From Sphingobacteriia bacterium (GTDB lineage Bacteria > Bacteroidota > Bacteroidia > UBA7662), in contig RFPG01000032.1 of the NCBI GenBank assembly GCA_009926245.1, positions 1 through 10,981 on the forward strand: DNA of 10,981 nucleotides, in the 5' to 3' direction. Numbering within the stretch: the first letter of the stretch is position 1; the number at the start of each line of letters is the position of its first letter. The position numbers and the translations under genes were made by a program. Below the pieces are notes generated by a model. That model was not told where the DNA came from. It ran no database searches and was given only the letters and a program-made list of their open reading frames with translations. Positions 1 to 6,994 of this stretch are shown here, in pieces.

Positions 1-504
1 GGCCATGGCATCGTGCAAATCCCCTGCATTCCATGCAATGGGAATTTCCAGACTTTCTTGGCAGAGCATATCTCCGGTATCGATGCGGTTGTTAATCCGA
101 AAAACCGTCAACCCTGTTCGGGTATCGCCCCATCGAAGCGCCCAATGGATCGGGGCCGCTCCCCGCAAATCCGGCAGCAAAGAAGCGTGCAGGTTCCAAG
201 TTCCATAACAAAACCCATCCCAAACCTCTGGAGGTAGCTTCCGAAAAGCCACCACCAACTGAAAGTCTGGATTCACCGTGCTGAGTTGCTTCAAAAAATC
301 AGGATCCAAAAGGTTTTCCGGCTGCCAAACAGGAATCCCCTGCTCCAAGGCCAAGGCCTTGACCGGCGTATCCACGGTGCGCAGACCCCTTCCCGAAGCC
401 CGGTCAGGGGATGTGACCACCGCCAACGGACGACAACCCTGCTCAAGCAAAATCCGCAAAGTCACGGCAGCAAAATCGGGGGTTCCGTAAAAAACAAATC
501 TCAT
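1..504 (-). CDS. fmt: Methionyl-tRNA formyltransferase, N-terminal part (cut by window edge)
   Basis: This enzyme transfers a formyl group from 10-formyltetrahydrofolate to Met-tRNAfMet in the cytoplasm, making the initiator tRNA for translation. The 168 visible residues begin MRFVFYGTPDFA, the usual Fmt nucleotide-fold start. They contain NLHASLLPDLRGAAPIHWAL (residues 104-123) and RIDTGDML (140-147). Asn104, His106 and Asp142 correspond to the Asn-His-Asp catalytic triad of the formyltransferase family, and their spacing matches GAR transformylase. The family is about 310-320 residues long, so roughly half the protein, including the C-terminal tRNA-binding domain, lies beyond position 1. 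The start ATG (504-502) overlaps the TGA of the upstream muramidase gene (503-501), which suggests one transcript and coupled translation. No own promoter element was seen. Identity is secure from the motifs. Confidence 0.96.
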   Translation of the reverse strand, partial: MRFVFYGTPDFAAVTLRILLEQGCRPLAVVTSPDRASGRGLRTVDTPVKALALEQGIPVWQPENLLDPDFLKQLSTVNPDFQLVVAFRKLPPEVWDGFCYGTWNLHASLLPDLRGAAPIHWALRWGDTRTGLTVFRINNRIDTGDMLCQESLEIPIAWNAGDLHDAMA

Positions 505-1805
505 GGCGTCAAAGGATTCGGATAGAGTAGATAGGGCTGGCGTTGAGATTCAAATCGCTGCAAGGCAGGTTGCCAGCTGCGACGAATCTTTCGGACCGAT
601 GTTTGTTTTTGCAATTGGATACGCAATTGGGGTCCCCCGGCGAGTTTATCAAAGAAGGGTTGAAAAAAAACTTCGTCAGCACGTAAACTCCGACCCTTGG
701 GCTTGGCTTTGGATTCCACCAGGTTCGAATAGGTTGGAGAGCCCGCGCGGTAGGACTTTTCAAAAGCCATCCAAAATTCTTTTAACAAAGGAAGGTAAAT
801 CCCCGGACCTTCCAAGGGCCCTTGGGCCCATCGATCCATGCGAAAACCGCAACATATACGGCCGTTCAGGACTGGGTTTTGGGATCGTCCTTTCAGCGGG
901 CGTGGTACAAAGCAGGTATCTCCGTTTCGGTACCATGGGCTCCCGACCAACCCAAACGGCTGAGCCGTGCCGCGTCCGATCGAGACAGGACAAGCCTCAA
1001 AAAAACAGAGGGTCGGGTACCACGCCATCGCGATGGAATCGCGAAGGTTCGGGGACGGAGGACGCTCCGGCTGCAAACGAAGTCCTTTGCGGTAACCAAT
1101 CATCGGTAGAACGGTCAATCGAAGGGACTCCGCTTGAGCAATCCATCCCTGTCCTTTGATCATGCCGGCCAATTCACCCAAGGTCATCCCGTGCATGACC
1201 GGTATAGGATGCAGCCCCACGAACGAACGATAAGCCGTATCCAGAACGGGGCCGTCCACGGTGTAGTCATTCACATTCGGACGATCCAAAACCAACAAAG
1301 GGGTTCCCGCCACAGCACAGGCCTGCATAACATAATGCAAAGTACTTAGGTAGGTATAGAAACGGACACCCACGTCTTGCAAATCAAAAACAAGGAGGTC
1401 CAGTTGCTGGAGTTGTTCAAGGGTCGGGGCCTTTCGTTGTCCGTACAACGAATAAACCGGCAGAGAGGTCTTGGGATCCAAGGTATCGGCCACTTGGGCA
1501 CCGGCATCGGCCTCTCCCCGCAGTCCGTGTTCGGGCACAAACAAGGCCTGAACCTGTATCCCTTCTTCCAACATAACATCGGCCAAAAGGCGACCCCTAA
1601 CCGTGGAACTTTGATGCAAAACCAGCCCCACCCGCTTCCCTTCGACATGGTGCTTCCACTCCGGCCAGCGATTGGCCACCGAAGGATACCCCTCCTTGGC
1701 GGGGCCATTTTCCATAGAGTAAACGATGCAAATCATCGCAAACCACGCCAAAGAAGTCCCTAGCATCGCCGCCAAGGTTCGCCTTATTTGGAGTGAGAAT
1801 CGCAT
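501..1805 (-). CDS. namZ: NamZ-type exo-beta-N-acetylmuramidase (DUF1343, GH171)
   Basis: Members of this family remove non-reducing terminal MurNAc from peptidoglycan fragments, feeding cell-wall recycling. The 434-residue protein has an N-terminal signal-like stretch (residues 1-31: RR at 8-9 followed by a hydrophobic run), so export to the periplasm or membrane is inferred. Family hallmarks are FVPEHGLRG (89-97), DLQDVGVRFYTYLSTLHYVM (141-160), LDRPN (173-177), GRGTAQPFGLVGSP (277-290) and the ending IRRSWQPALQRF...YLLYP. Glu92 in PEHG is the family's conserved proposed catalytic acid, and His64 is in a second conserved patch. Length is normal. The ATG at 1805 is preferred because later Met codons would drop the positive residues of the signal. 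Its TGA overlaps the fmt start. It is divergent from the permease gene with only 15 bases between the starts. Family assignment is firm; substrate is inferred from the family. Confidence 0.9.
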   Translation of the reverse strand: MRFSLQIRRTLAAMLGTSLAWFAMICIVYSMENGPAKEGYPSVANRWPEWKHHVEGKRVGLVLHQSSTVRGRLLADVMLEEGIQVQALFVPEHGLRGEADAGAQVADTLDPKTSLPVYSLYGQRKAPTLEQLQQLDLLVFDLQDVGVRFYTYLSTLHYVMQACAVAGTPLLVLDRPNVNDYTVDGPVLDTAYRSFVGLHPIPVMHGMTLGELAGMIKGQGWIAQAESLRLTVLPMIGYRKGLRLQPERPPSPNLRDSIAMAWYPTLCFFEACPVSIGRGTAQPFGLVGSPWYRNGDTCFVPRPLKGRSQNPVLNGRICCGFRMDRWAQGPLEGPGIYLPLLKEFWMAFEKSYRAGSPTYSNLVESKAKPKGRSLRADEVFFQPFFDKLAGGPQLRIQLQKQTSVRKIRRSWQPALQRFESQRQPYLLYPNPLTP

Positions 1806-1812
1806 ACTTTTG
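1805..1812 (+). promoter_or_regulatory. Putative -7 promoter element for the ABC permease
   Basis: The plus strand reads TACTTTTG, an exact TAnnTTTG match, one base away from the opposing element for namZ. The predicted start of transcription (about 1817-1819) is 2-4 bases before the permease ATG at 1821. A TTTG lies at 1787-1790, but its 14-base spacer is shorter than the usual 17-23. Function is inferred from sequence and position only. Confidence 0.45.
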
Positions 1813-1813
1813 A

Positions 1814-1821
1814 CAAATCTA
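1814..1821 (-). promoter_or_regulatory. Putative -7 promoter element for namZ-fmt
   Basis: The minus strand reads TAGATTTG here, an exact match to the Bacteroidota -7 consensus TAnnTTTG. Transcription would begin about 4-7 bases on, near 1808-1810, only 3-5 bases before the namZ ATG at 1805, giving a nearly leaderless mRNA. No TTG/TTTG -33 element is visible at 17-23 bases upstream. The match is seen; promoter function is inferred. Confidence 0.45.
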
Positions 1822-3047
1822 TGGCTTGGTCCCCGGAATTACGAAAACTCTTGAACAGAACCCTTACGGGGTCCCATGCCGGGCAACATACCCGGACCGT
1901 CCAGCGCTTGGCGGTTCTTAGCACGGCGGCTGGAATCTGCCTCTACCTCTTGGGACATGCGGTGGTCAACGGCTTTCAGTGGGAAATACCCCAACGGATG
2001 GGAAGGTTTTGGGGGCATCTCCAGGTCCGGAATCTCCAAACCACCGAACAGGAATACCGAGAACCCCTGAAGGTCCATCAAAGCCTACGCCGCACCCTCG
2101 AGCAAGAACCCGAGGTGGTGCGCGTATCCCCCGTCATTTTGGTTCCGGCCCTGGCCCAAACCAAGGTCGGCATGGAGGGCCTCCTGCTCAAAGGAATGGA
2201 CACGGTGCCTCAGCCCTTTCCGGCAGGTACCCTAATCCAAGGAAAAATTCCTCCTTGGCCCCAAGGAAATGCCCAAGAAATCATACTCCCCCAAGATGTG
2301 GCCAACGATCTTCATCTCAAACTTGGAGATAAGTTAACCGTTTATTTCATGCAGGAACCCGTACGAATGCGCTCCTTACGGGTGGTGGGTCTTTTTGAAA
2401 TGCCCATGCAAAGCGAATTGGGGCGACCGGTGGCCTTGGTGCCCGCGGCCCTCCTTTCGCGTATCCTTGGATGGGGTCCGGATCGTTGCAGCCATTTGGA
2501 ATTGGAGTTAAAAAATTTTGAGCGCATGGCGTCGGTTCGCGATCGAATAGAAACCATGCTACCAGTGCAACAGGAATGTCTGACTCTGCAGGATCAAATG
2601 CCTTCCCTTTTTGAATGGTTGAATTTTTTTGATACCAACCGCTTGGTTTTGCTCCTACTGCTGGCGAGTGTCGGGGCAGTCAACTTGATTTCCGCCCTCT
2701 TTATCCTACTCCTTGAACGCCAAAACAGCTTGGGAATTCTCCAAAGCCTGGGGCTGAGGTCCGGTCCATTGGCCTTGGTTGTTTGGCAACTGGGCATGCG
2801 AATGGTCCTCCAAGGTTGGTTGCTCGGTAACCTATGCCTGGGCATCTTGATGTTCAGCCAGATACGCTACCGTTGGTTTGGCCTTGATCCGGGTTCTTAT
2901 TACCTGGATGCCGTCCCCCTGCGCTTGGCATGGAGCGAATGGGCCCTTGTCAACGGCTGGGCGCTGGCTGCAACGGCGATTCTCCTCTACCTAGCCGCCT
3001 TCTTCTTTGCCCAGCGAACGGTGGATCGTAACATTAAATTCTCCTAA
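1821..3047 (+). CDS. ABC transporter permease, LolC/LolE (FtsX/MacB) type
   Basis: This is an inner-membrane permease subunit of the type that, with a LolD-like ATPase, moves lipoproteins or other envelope substrates. The 408 residues show the standard FtsX-family plan. There is one transmembrane helix near residues 29-50, ending in the typical AVVNGFQWEI, then a large periplasmic domain (about 55-265, including a GDKLTVYF segment at 169-176). Three C-terminal helices follow at about 273-298, 319-345 and 376-398. The cytoplasmic-loop motif ERQNSLGILQSLGLRS (299-314) is the coupling segment seen in LolC/E and MacB. LDPGSYYLDAVP (355-366) resembles LolE-type proteins of Bacteroidota. No ATPase gene is adjacent, so its partner must be encoded elsewhere. 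It is divergent from namZ and convergent with smc, whose stop is 12 bases beyond its own TAA. The exact substrate cannot be told from sequence. Confidence 0.85.
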   Translation: MAWSPELRKLLNRTLTGSHAGQHTRTVQRLAVLSTAAGICLYLLGHAVVNGFQWEIPQRMGRFWGHLQVRNLQTTEQEYREPLKVHQSLRRTLEQEPEVVRVSPVILVPALAQTKVGMEGLLLKGMDTVPQPFPAGTLIQGKIPPWPQGNAQEIILPQDVANDLHLKLGDKLTVYFMQEPVRMRSLRVVGLFEMPMQSELGRPVALVPAALLSRILGWGPDRCSHLELELKNFERMASVRDRIETMLPVQQECLTLQDQMPSLFEWLNFFDTNRLVLLLLLASVGAVNLISALFILLLERQNSLGILQSLGLRSGPLALVVWQLGMRMVLQGWLLGNLCLGILMFSQIRYRWFGLDPGSYYLDAVPLRLAWSEWALVNGWALAATAILLYLAAFFFAQRTVDRNIKFS

Positions 3048-3059
3048 AACGCTCTCGAC

Positions 3060-3920
3060 CTAGGCAGGCACGGCCGCCTGATCGGCAGGTACGTACTCGT
3101 TAAGGTTCGAAAAATCAACCGGCACCACGCGACTCACACCCTGCTCCACCATGGTCACCCCGTACATTAGGTCGGTGGTCTCCATGGTGCGTTTGTTATG
3201 GGTCACAATAATGAATTGGGAGTCCTTGGAGAAGCGGCGAATCATGCGGTTGAATTTGTCAATATTCACATCGTCCAACGGCGCATCCACTTCGTCGAAT
3301 ATGCAAAATGGGGCCGGCTTGTACAGGTATATGGCAAAAAGCAAGGCAGTGACAGTCAAAGTCTTCTCCCCACCCGATAACTGATTGACGGATTGTGGCT
3401 TTTTGCCTTTGGGCTTGGCCATGATTTGGATGGACGATTCCAAGGGCATTTCGGGATGGCTTAGGATCAGATCGCAATCGTCTTCGGCGGTGAACAAGGA
3501 GCGGAAAACTTCGATGAAATGTTCACGAATGGTTGAAAAACCTTCCAAGAATCGCTCGGTGGCTTTGAGATCAATTTCTTCGATGGTTTGCAACAAGGCT
3601 TCGCGGGCCTGCACCAAATCGGCCTTTTGGGCGGTGATAAAGACATGCCTTTGTTCCACTTCAGCAAAAGCTTCGAGGGCCATCGGATTGACCGGCCCAA
3701 AATTCTCAATCTTTCGCCGCATCGATTGAACCAGACCCGCCAATTCATGTTCACCCCGCTCCGGGGCCTCCATGGAATCCAGGATATCCGGATCGCTGTC
3801 AAATTCCAAGGCCCAGCGCTCCCTCAGGGCTTTGATTTCCATTTGAACGGTCAGAACCAATTGTTTGCGTTGGCTGAGCAATTGGTCGTTCATTTCCCGC
3901 TGGCGATGCAATTGCCTCAC
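3060..3920 (-). CDS. smc: SMC chromosome segregation ATPase, C-terminal part (downstream of frameshift)
   Basis: This frame encodes the end of the second coiled coil and the C-terminal ATPase lobe of SMC. Counting from the GTG at 3920 it has 286 residues, but the open frame reaches back to 3944 and adds EQDSLEEH. It carries the ABC signature LSGGEKTLT (181-189), Walker B CIFDEVDAPLDD (206-217), FGPVNPMALE (74-83) just before the head, and the switch-region VTHNKRTME (239-247). It lacks Walker A, which is in the other fragment, so it cannot be a working ATPase alone. Joined to the upstream frame after removal of one base, the product is 1151 residues, the normal size for bacterial SMC (about 1150-1200). 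It most likely is not a separate gene; the GTG start is only a formal one. The stop TAG lies at 3062-3060. Confidence 0.9.
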   Translation of the reverse strand: MRQLHRQREMNDQLLSQRKQLVLTVQMEIKALRERWALEFDSDPDILDSMEAPERGEHELAGLVQSMRRKIENFGPVNPMALEAFAEVEQRHVFITAQKADLVQAREALLQTIEEIDLKATERFLEGFSTIREHFIEVFRSLFTAEDDCDLILSHPEMPLESSIQIMAKPKGKKPQSVNQLSGGEKTLTVTALLFAIYLYKPAPFCIFDEVDAPLDDVNIDKFNRMIRRFSKDSQFIIVTHNKRTMETTDLMYGVTMVEQGVSRVVPVDFSNLNEYVPADQAAVPA

Positions 3921-3942
3921 ATGCTCCTCCAGGCTATCCTGC

Positions 3943-3949
3943 TCACCCC
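3943..3949 (-). other. One-base frameshift site in smc
   Basis: On the minus strand the frame runs GAA TTG GGG TGA. Skipping one base in the GGGG run (3949-3946) gives GAA TTG GGT GAG CAG and continues coding coiled coil directly into the C-terminal SMC fragment. The downstream frame is closed just upstream by a TGA in CTGTGAAGG. The shift must therefore lie in the roughly 12 bases before the stop. A homopolymer length error in the read or assembly is the simplest explanation. Confidence 0.85.
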
Positions 3950-6516
3950 AATTCCTTCACAGAAATCTCCGCCTGTTCCAAACGGTTTTGTAATAATTCC
4001 ATTTGGCTTCGGCGAAAATCCATTTGGGTCTCCATGTTGGCTTTTTGGTTCACCCAATGCAGTTCCTGTTTGGTGATCCCGGTGTATTCTTCCCGAACCC
4101 CTTGGTAAACCGCCTTGCGCACCGACCACTCCTCTTGCATGGCCGCCAGATTTTGGCTGCCTTCGTTGAGTTCCACCAGAATGGCTTCGACCCGCGGTTG
4201 CAGCGTCGCCCATTCGGCCTGCATGGTCTGTTTTTGCTCGTCAATCACCCGGTTCCGATCGGAAGACTGGGCCAAGGCACGGACCATTTGTTCATGCCGG
4301 GCCTGGACCTGGGCCGATTCGGAGCTTTTGCGTAACAAAGCCGAACGACTGTTGTTGAGCTGGGACTCTTTGGAGGAGGCCCTCAAAGATGCCTCGGTTT
4401 CCTGAAGAACTTGCAAGCGATTTTGAAGGTTGAGCAGTTCCGCTTTTTCGGTTTCGACCTCCTCGAGCAACTGGTCCAGGTTACGCTTGCGGCCTAATTT
4501 TTTGCCTTCAAACAAACCCATGGATCCACCCGTCAGCCAGCGACCGTCACCGTAACAATTTCCGTTGGATGTGACGAGCAGGGTCCCGGGGTAACGATCC
4601 TTCCATTCACCAAAGGACCATTCCGTCGAGCCTTCGGTTTGAATATAGACCCGGCCCAAAAGGTGCTCGCAGAGAATGCGATAATCCTCCGGGATTTCAA
4701 CCAACCCAAGCGCAGCCACGGTCCCTTCGGGCGCCTTCATGGGGCTGGGACCCTGTTCGCTGAGCCCTCGATAGGCTTCCATCACAAAGAAGGAAGCTTT
4801 GCCCATGCCCGCATCGGTCAACAATCGGATCCCGGAACGGGCCTCGTCGTAGGATTTGACCACGTAATAACTCAAATAAGGCTCCAAAACCCGTTCGATC
4901 AACGGGCGGTATTGGGCCTCTACATGCAGGATATCCCCAAGAAGAGGGGCGGTGCGGGCCCAATCCTGGTGATCCCGCAGGTATCGCAAGGATTCAGGGT
5001 AACCCTCCATGTTTTGAACCAGTTCGGCCAAAAGTTGGGCCTCGTTGCTTTTGCGATCCAATCGACGCGCGGCTTCCGCAACAGCGGGGCGAAGGCTTTG
5101 CAATTCCTGTTGACAAGCCTGGGTTTGTTTTTGGTGATCCTCTTGATAGGCCTCCAATTCCTGCACCCCGGCCTCCATCTTTTGTACCTCCTCCGCCAAG
5201 GTGGCGACCAAGGTTTCTAGTTTGGAGAACTCATCTTTGCGGTTCTGGGTCTCCGTTTGAATTCGTTCTTTCTCCGAATCGAGGGCTTTGATTTGGGCTT
5301 CCAAAACATGGGCACTGCTTTCCAAGGCATAGCGACTGGCCTGGCGTTCATCTTGTTGCTTGCGCATTTCCTGAAAAGCCCGATCCTGCTCCTGCATTCG
5401 ATGATCGGCCTCCTGCAAACGGATGGCCACCTCAGCGACCGCAGCCGATGCCTCGTCCAGATGCTGTGAACAAGAGGTCCATTGATTTTGGAGATCCTCC
5501 AAACGAGTCTTTTGCTCTTCTTGCTGTTCGCGGTCGTTGGCTTTTTGTTGCTCCAAGGATTGGATTTTGTCCAATAAATGACGGAGACGTTCCTGTTGCA
5601 ATTGTTGTTGGGACTCCAGGGACCGCAGGCGATTGGAAACATCCTGCAAGACCGAACGAGCGTTGCTAAGATTTTGCTCGGCATCGGTCATCCGGGCCTT
5701 GCCAGCACTCAGTTTGGCCTCGGTATCCTGCAAATCCTGATCCAAACGGCTTTTTTCGGATCCCAAATCCCCTTCTTGAACACTGCCTTCCTGCAACTGT
5801 TTTTGCCAACCTTGCAATTGATGCCAGGCCCATTCCATGGCGGCCACCCGGTAATCCTCTTTGAGTTGCTGAACCTGTTCCGCTTTGCGGGCCTGGTTTT
5901 GCAATTGCTTCATGGAACGGTCGATCTCAAAAAGAATATCCTCAACCCGAGACAAGTCGGCTTCGGCATCCTCCAAGCGAGCCATGGTTTCTTTCTTGCG
6001 GATTTTGTATTTGGAGACCCCGGTGGCCTCTTCAAATAAATCACGGCGGGAATGATCCTTGTCGTTGAGGATCTCGTCAATCATCTTGAGCTCGATAATG
6101 GCGTAGGAATCGCTGCCAATGCCGGTATCCAAAAAGAGATTGGTGATGTCTTTGAGTCGGCAGGTGACCCCGTTCAAAAGGTACTCACTTTCTCCAGAAC
6201 GGTACAGGCGGCGCCCGATAGTCACTTCACGGTACTCGGAGGGCAGGATGCCTTTGTGGTTATCAAAGGTCAACCGGACTTCGGCCAAGGCGGCTTGTTT
6301 GCGGTTGTTGGTACCGTTGAAAATCACCCCATCCATCTTGTCGGAACGGAGCATACGGGATTTTTGCTCGCCCAATACCCATCGAATGGCGTCCACGACA
6401 TTGGACTTACCGCTCCCATTGGGTCCGACAATACCGGTGACCCCTTCCTTGAATCGCACCAAGACCCGATCCCCAAAACTCTTAAAACCCTTGACCTCAA
6501 TTTCCGTAAGTCGCAT
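3943..6516 (-). CDS. smc: SMC chromosome segregation ATPase, N-terminal part (frameshifted)
   Basis: SMC forms the ring-shaped dimer that, with ScpA and ScpB, compacts and segregates the chromosome. This 857-residue frame starts MRLTEIEVKGFKSFGDRV and has Walker A GPNGSGKS at residues 31-38. The Q-loop region and ATGVSKYK follow by residue 171. A long Glu/Gln-rich coiled coil spans about 175-500, a hinge about 505-672 (EGYPESLRYL, GGSMGLFEGKKLG), and the first part of the returning coil follows. It ends at TGA 3945-3943 inside that coil, with the ATPase signature and Walker B in the next frame downstream. The ATG at 6516 begins the family-standard N terminus, so the start is firm. An exact TAnnTTTG box lies 47-54 bases upstream. 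Identity is certain; whether the shift is biological or an error in the sequence is open. Confidence 0.95.
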   Translation of the reverse strand: MRLTEIEVKGFKSFGDRVLVRFKEGVTGIVGPNGSGKSNVVDAIRWVLGEQKSRMLRSDKMDGVIFNGTNNRKQAALAEVRLTFDNHKGILPSEYREVTIGRRLYRSGESEYLLNGVTCRLKDITNLFLDTGIGSDSYAIIELKMIDEILNDKDHSRRDLFEEATGVSKYKIRKKETMARLEDAEADLSRVEDILFEIDRSMKQLQNQARKAEQVQQLKEDYRVAAMEWAWHQLQGWQKQLQEGSVQEGDLGSEKSRLDQDLQDTEAKLSAGKARMTDAEQNLSNARSVLQDVSNRLRSLESQQQLQQERLRHLLDKIQSLEQQKANDREQQEEQKTRLEDLQNQWTSCSQHLDEASAAVAEVAIRLQEADHRMQEQDRAFQEMRKQQDERQASRYALESSAHVLEAQIKALDSEKERIQTETQNRKDEFSKLETLVATLAEEVQKMEAGVQELEAYQEDHQKQTQACQQELQSLRPAVAEAARRLDRKSNEAQLLAELVQNMEGYPESLRYLRDHQDWARTAPLLGDILHVEAQYRPLIERVLEPYLSYYVVKSYDEARSGIRLLTDAGMGKASFFVMEAYRGLSEQGPSPMKAPEGTVAALGLVEIPEDYRILCEHLLGRVYIQTEGSTEWSFGEWKDRYPGTLLVTSNGNCYGDGRWLTGGSMGLFEGKKLGRKRNLDQLLEEVETEKAELLNLQNRLQVLQETEASLRASSKESQLNNSRSALLRKSSESAQVQARHEQMVRALAQSSDRNRVIDEQKQTMQAEWATLQPRVEAILVELNEGSQNLAAMQEEWSVRKAVYQGVREEYTGITKQELHWVNQKANMETQMDFRRSQMELLQNRLEQAEISVKELG

Positions 6517-6562
6517 ATTTTCAGTATCGTATTGTTTTCGAAACGCGCTAAACGCGGGGTTA

Positions 6563-6570
6563 CAAACTTA
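6563..6570 (-). promoter_or_regulatory. Putative -7 promoter element for smc
   Basis: The minus strand reads TAAGTTTG, an exact match to the Bacteroidota -7 consensus TAnnTTTG. Transcription would start near 6557-6559, giving a leader of about 42 bases before the smc ATG at 6516. No clear -33 TTG was found at the expected spacing. On the other strand only a one-mismatch version, TACTTTTA (6584-6591), precedes the gene at 6605. Confidence 0.45.
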
Positions 6571-6604
6571 ACCCGATACCCTCTACTTTTATGCCCACAT
6601 TCCT

Positions 6605-6994
6605 ATGGACTTATCCACCATTGTGTATATCGTTGGAGCTTTGGCTTATGCCCTGATTAGACAGCTGGCCAAACCCAAACCAGTTCCCAGGCCAAGCCCC
6701 GGCCCTGTGGTTTTTCAGCCGTCCAAGGCACCATTGCCCTCTGTACCCTTGCCCTCTGCGCCCTTGCCTGCTCCACCGTTGGCCGGTCCAAAGCTTACTC
6801 CACGTTCAAAGACTGCCCCCATCAGCATGAGCCATGCTCAACCTTCTATCCTAACGGAATCCAAGCTCAGTTCTGAACCCAATACCCAGCCTGAAACCAA
6901 CACTTTTCCAAGGCCTAATCGCAATGAATGGAGGCGGGCCATCGTTCTTTCGACCCTTCTGGAGCCGCGCTACGACCGAGGCCTACACCAATAG
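6605..6994 (+). CDS. Small single-helix, proline-rich membrane protein of unknown function
   Basis: This 129-residue protein has one predicted N-terminal membrane helix (about residues 4-20, IVYIVGALAYALIRQL). A low-complexity linker rich in Pro, Ala and Ser follows (about 23-105), and then a short conserved-looking tail EWRRAIVLSTLLEPRY (108-123). The overall plan, and a tail resembling LRxAIIxSEIL..(K/R)Y, recalls small uncharacterised proteins that I associate with Bacteroidota; this is recognition from memory, not a named family. The tail would face the cytoplasm if the N terminus is outside. The linker contains a 15-base tandem repeat (6734-6778). It is divergent from smc across 88 bases and its last 12 bases overlap the end of bshB1 on the other strand. 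The tail motif and proper ATG support a real gene. No function is proposed. Confidence 0.72.
   Translation: MDLSTIVYIVGALAYALIRQLAKPKPVPRPSPGPVVFQPSKAPLPSVPLPSAPLPAPPLAGPKLTPRSKTAPISMSHAQPSILTESKLSSEPNTQPETNTFPRPNRNEWRRAIVLSTLLEPRYDRGLHQ
6734..6778 (+). repeat. Three 15-base tandem units encoding LPxxP
   Basis: Units TTGCCCTCTGTACCC (6734-6748), TTGCCCTCTGCGCCC (6749-6763) and the more diverged TTGCCTGCTCCACCG (6764-6778) follow one another and encode LPSVP, LPSAP and LPAPP. The first two differ at two bases, consistent with slippage or duplication in a flexible proline linker. A further partial unit begins at 6779. Confidence 0.75.

Noticed and set aside
503..1159. 218-residue open frame on the plus strand opposite namZ
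   Set aside because: It is fully antisense to a gene with clear family motifs, resembles no protein I know and has the composition expected of a reverse-frame shadow.
3065..3080. Possible terminator hairpin CAGGC-acggcc-GCCTG at the end of smc
   Set aside because: Only a 5-base stem, inside the smc coding end, with no following T run on either strand.
3917..4213. 98-residue minus-strand frame spanning the smc frameshift
   Set aside because: It is the third frame of smc, does not continue either SMC half and has no family features.
4639..5220. 193-residue plus-strand open frame opposite smc
   Set aside because: It mirrors SMC hinge and coil codons; no recognisable domain and no promoter box.
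6052..6660. 202-residue plus-strand open frame opposite the smc start
   Set aside because: Its sequence is the reverse of conserved SMC head codons and runs across the smc promoter and into another gene's start.
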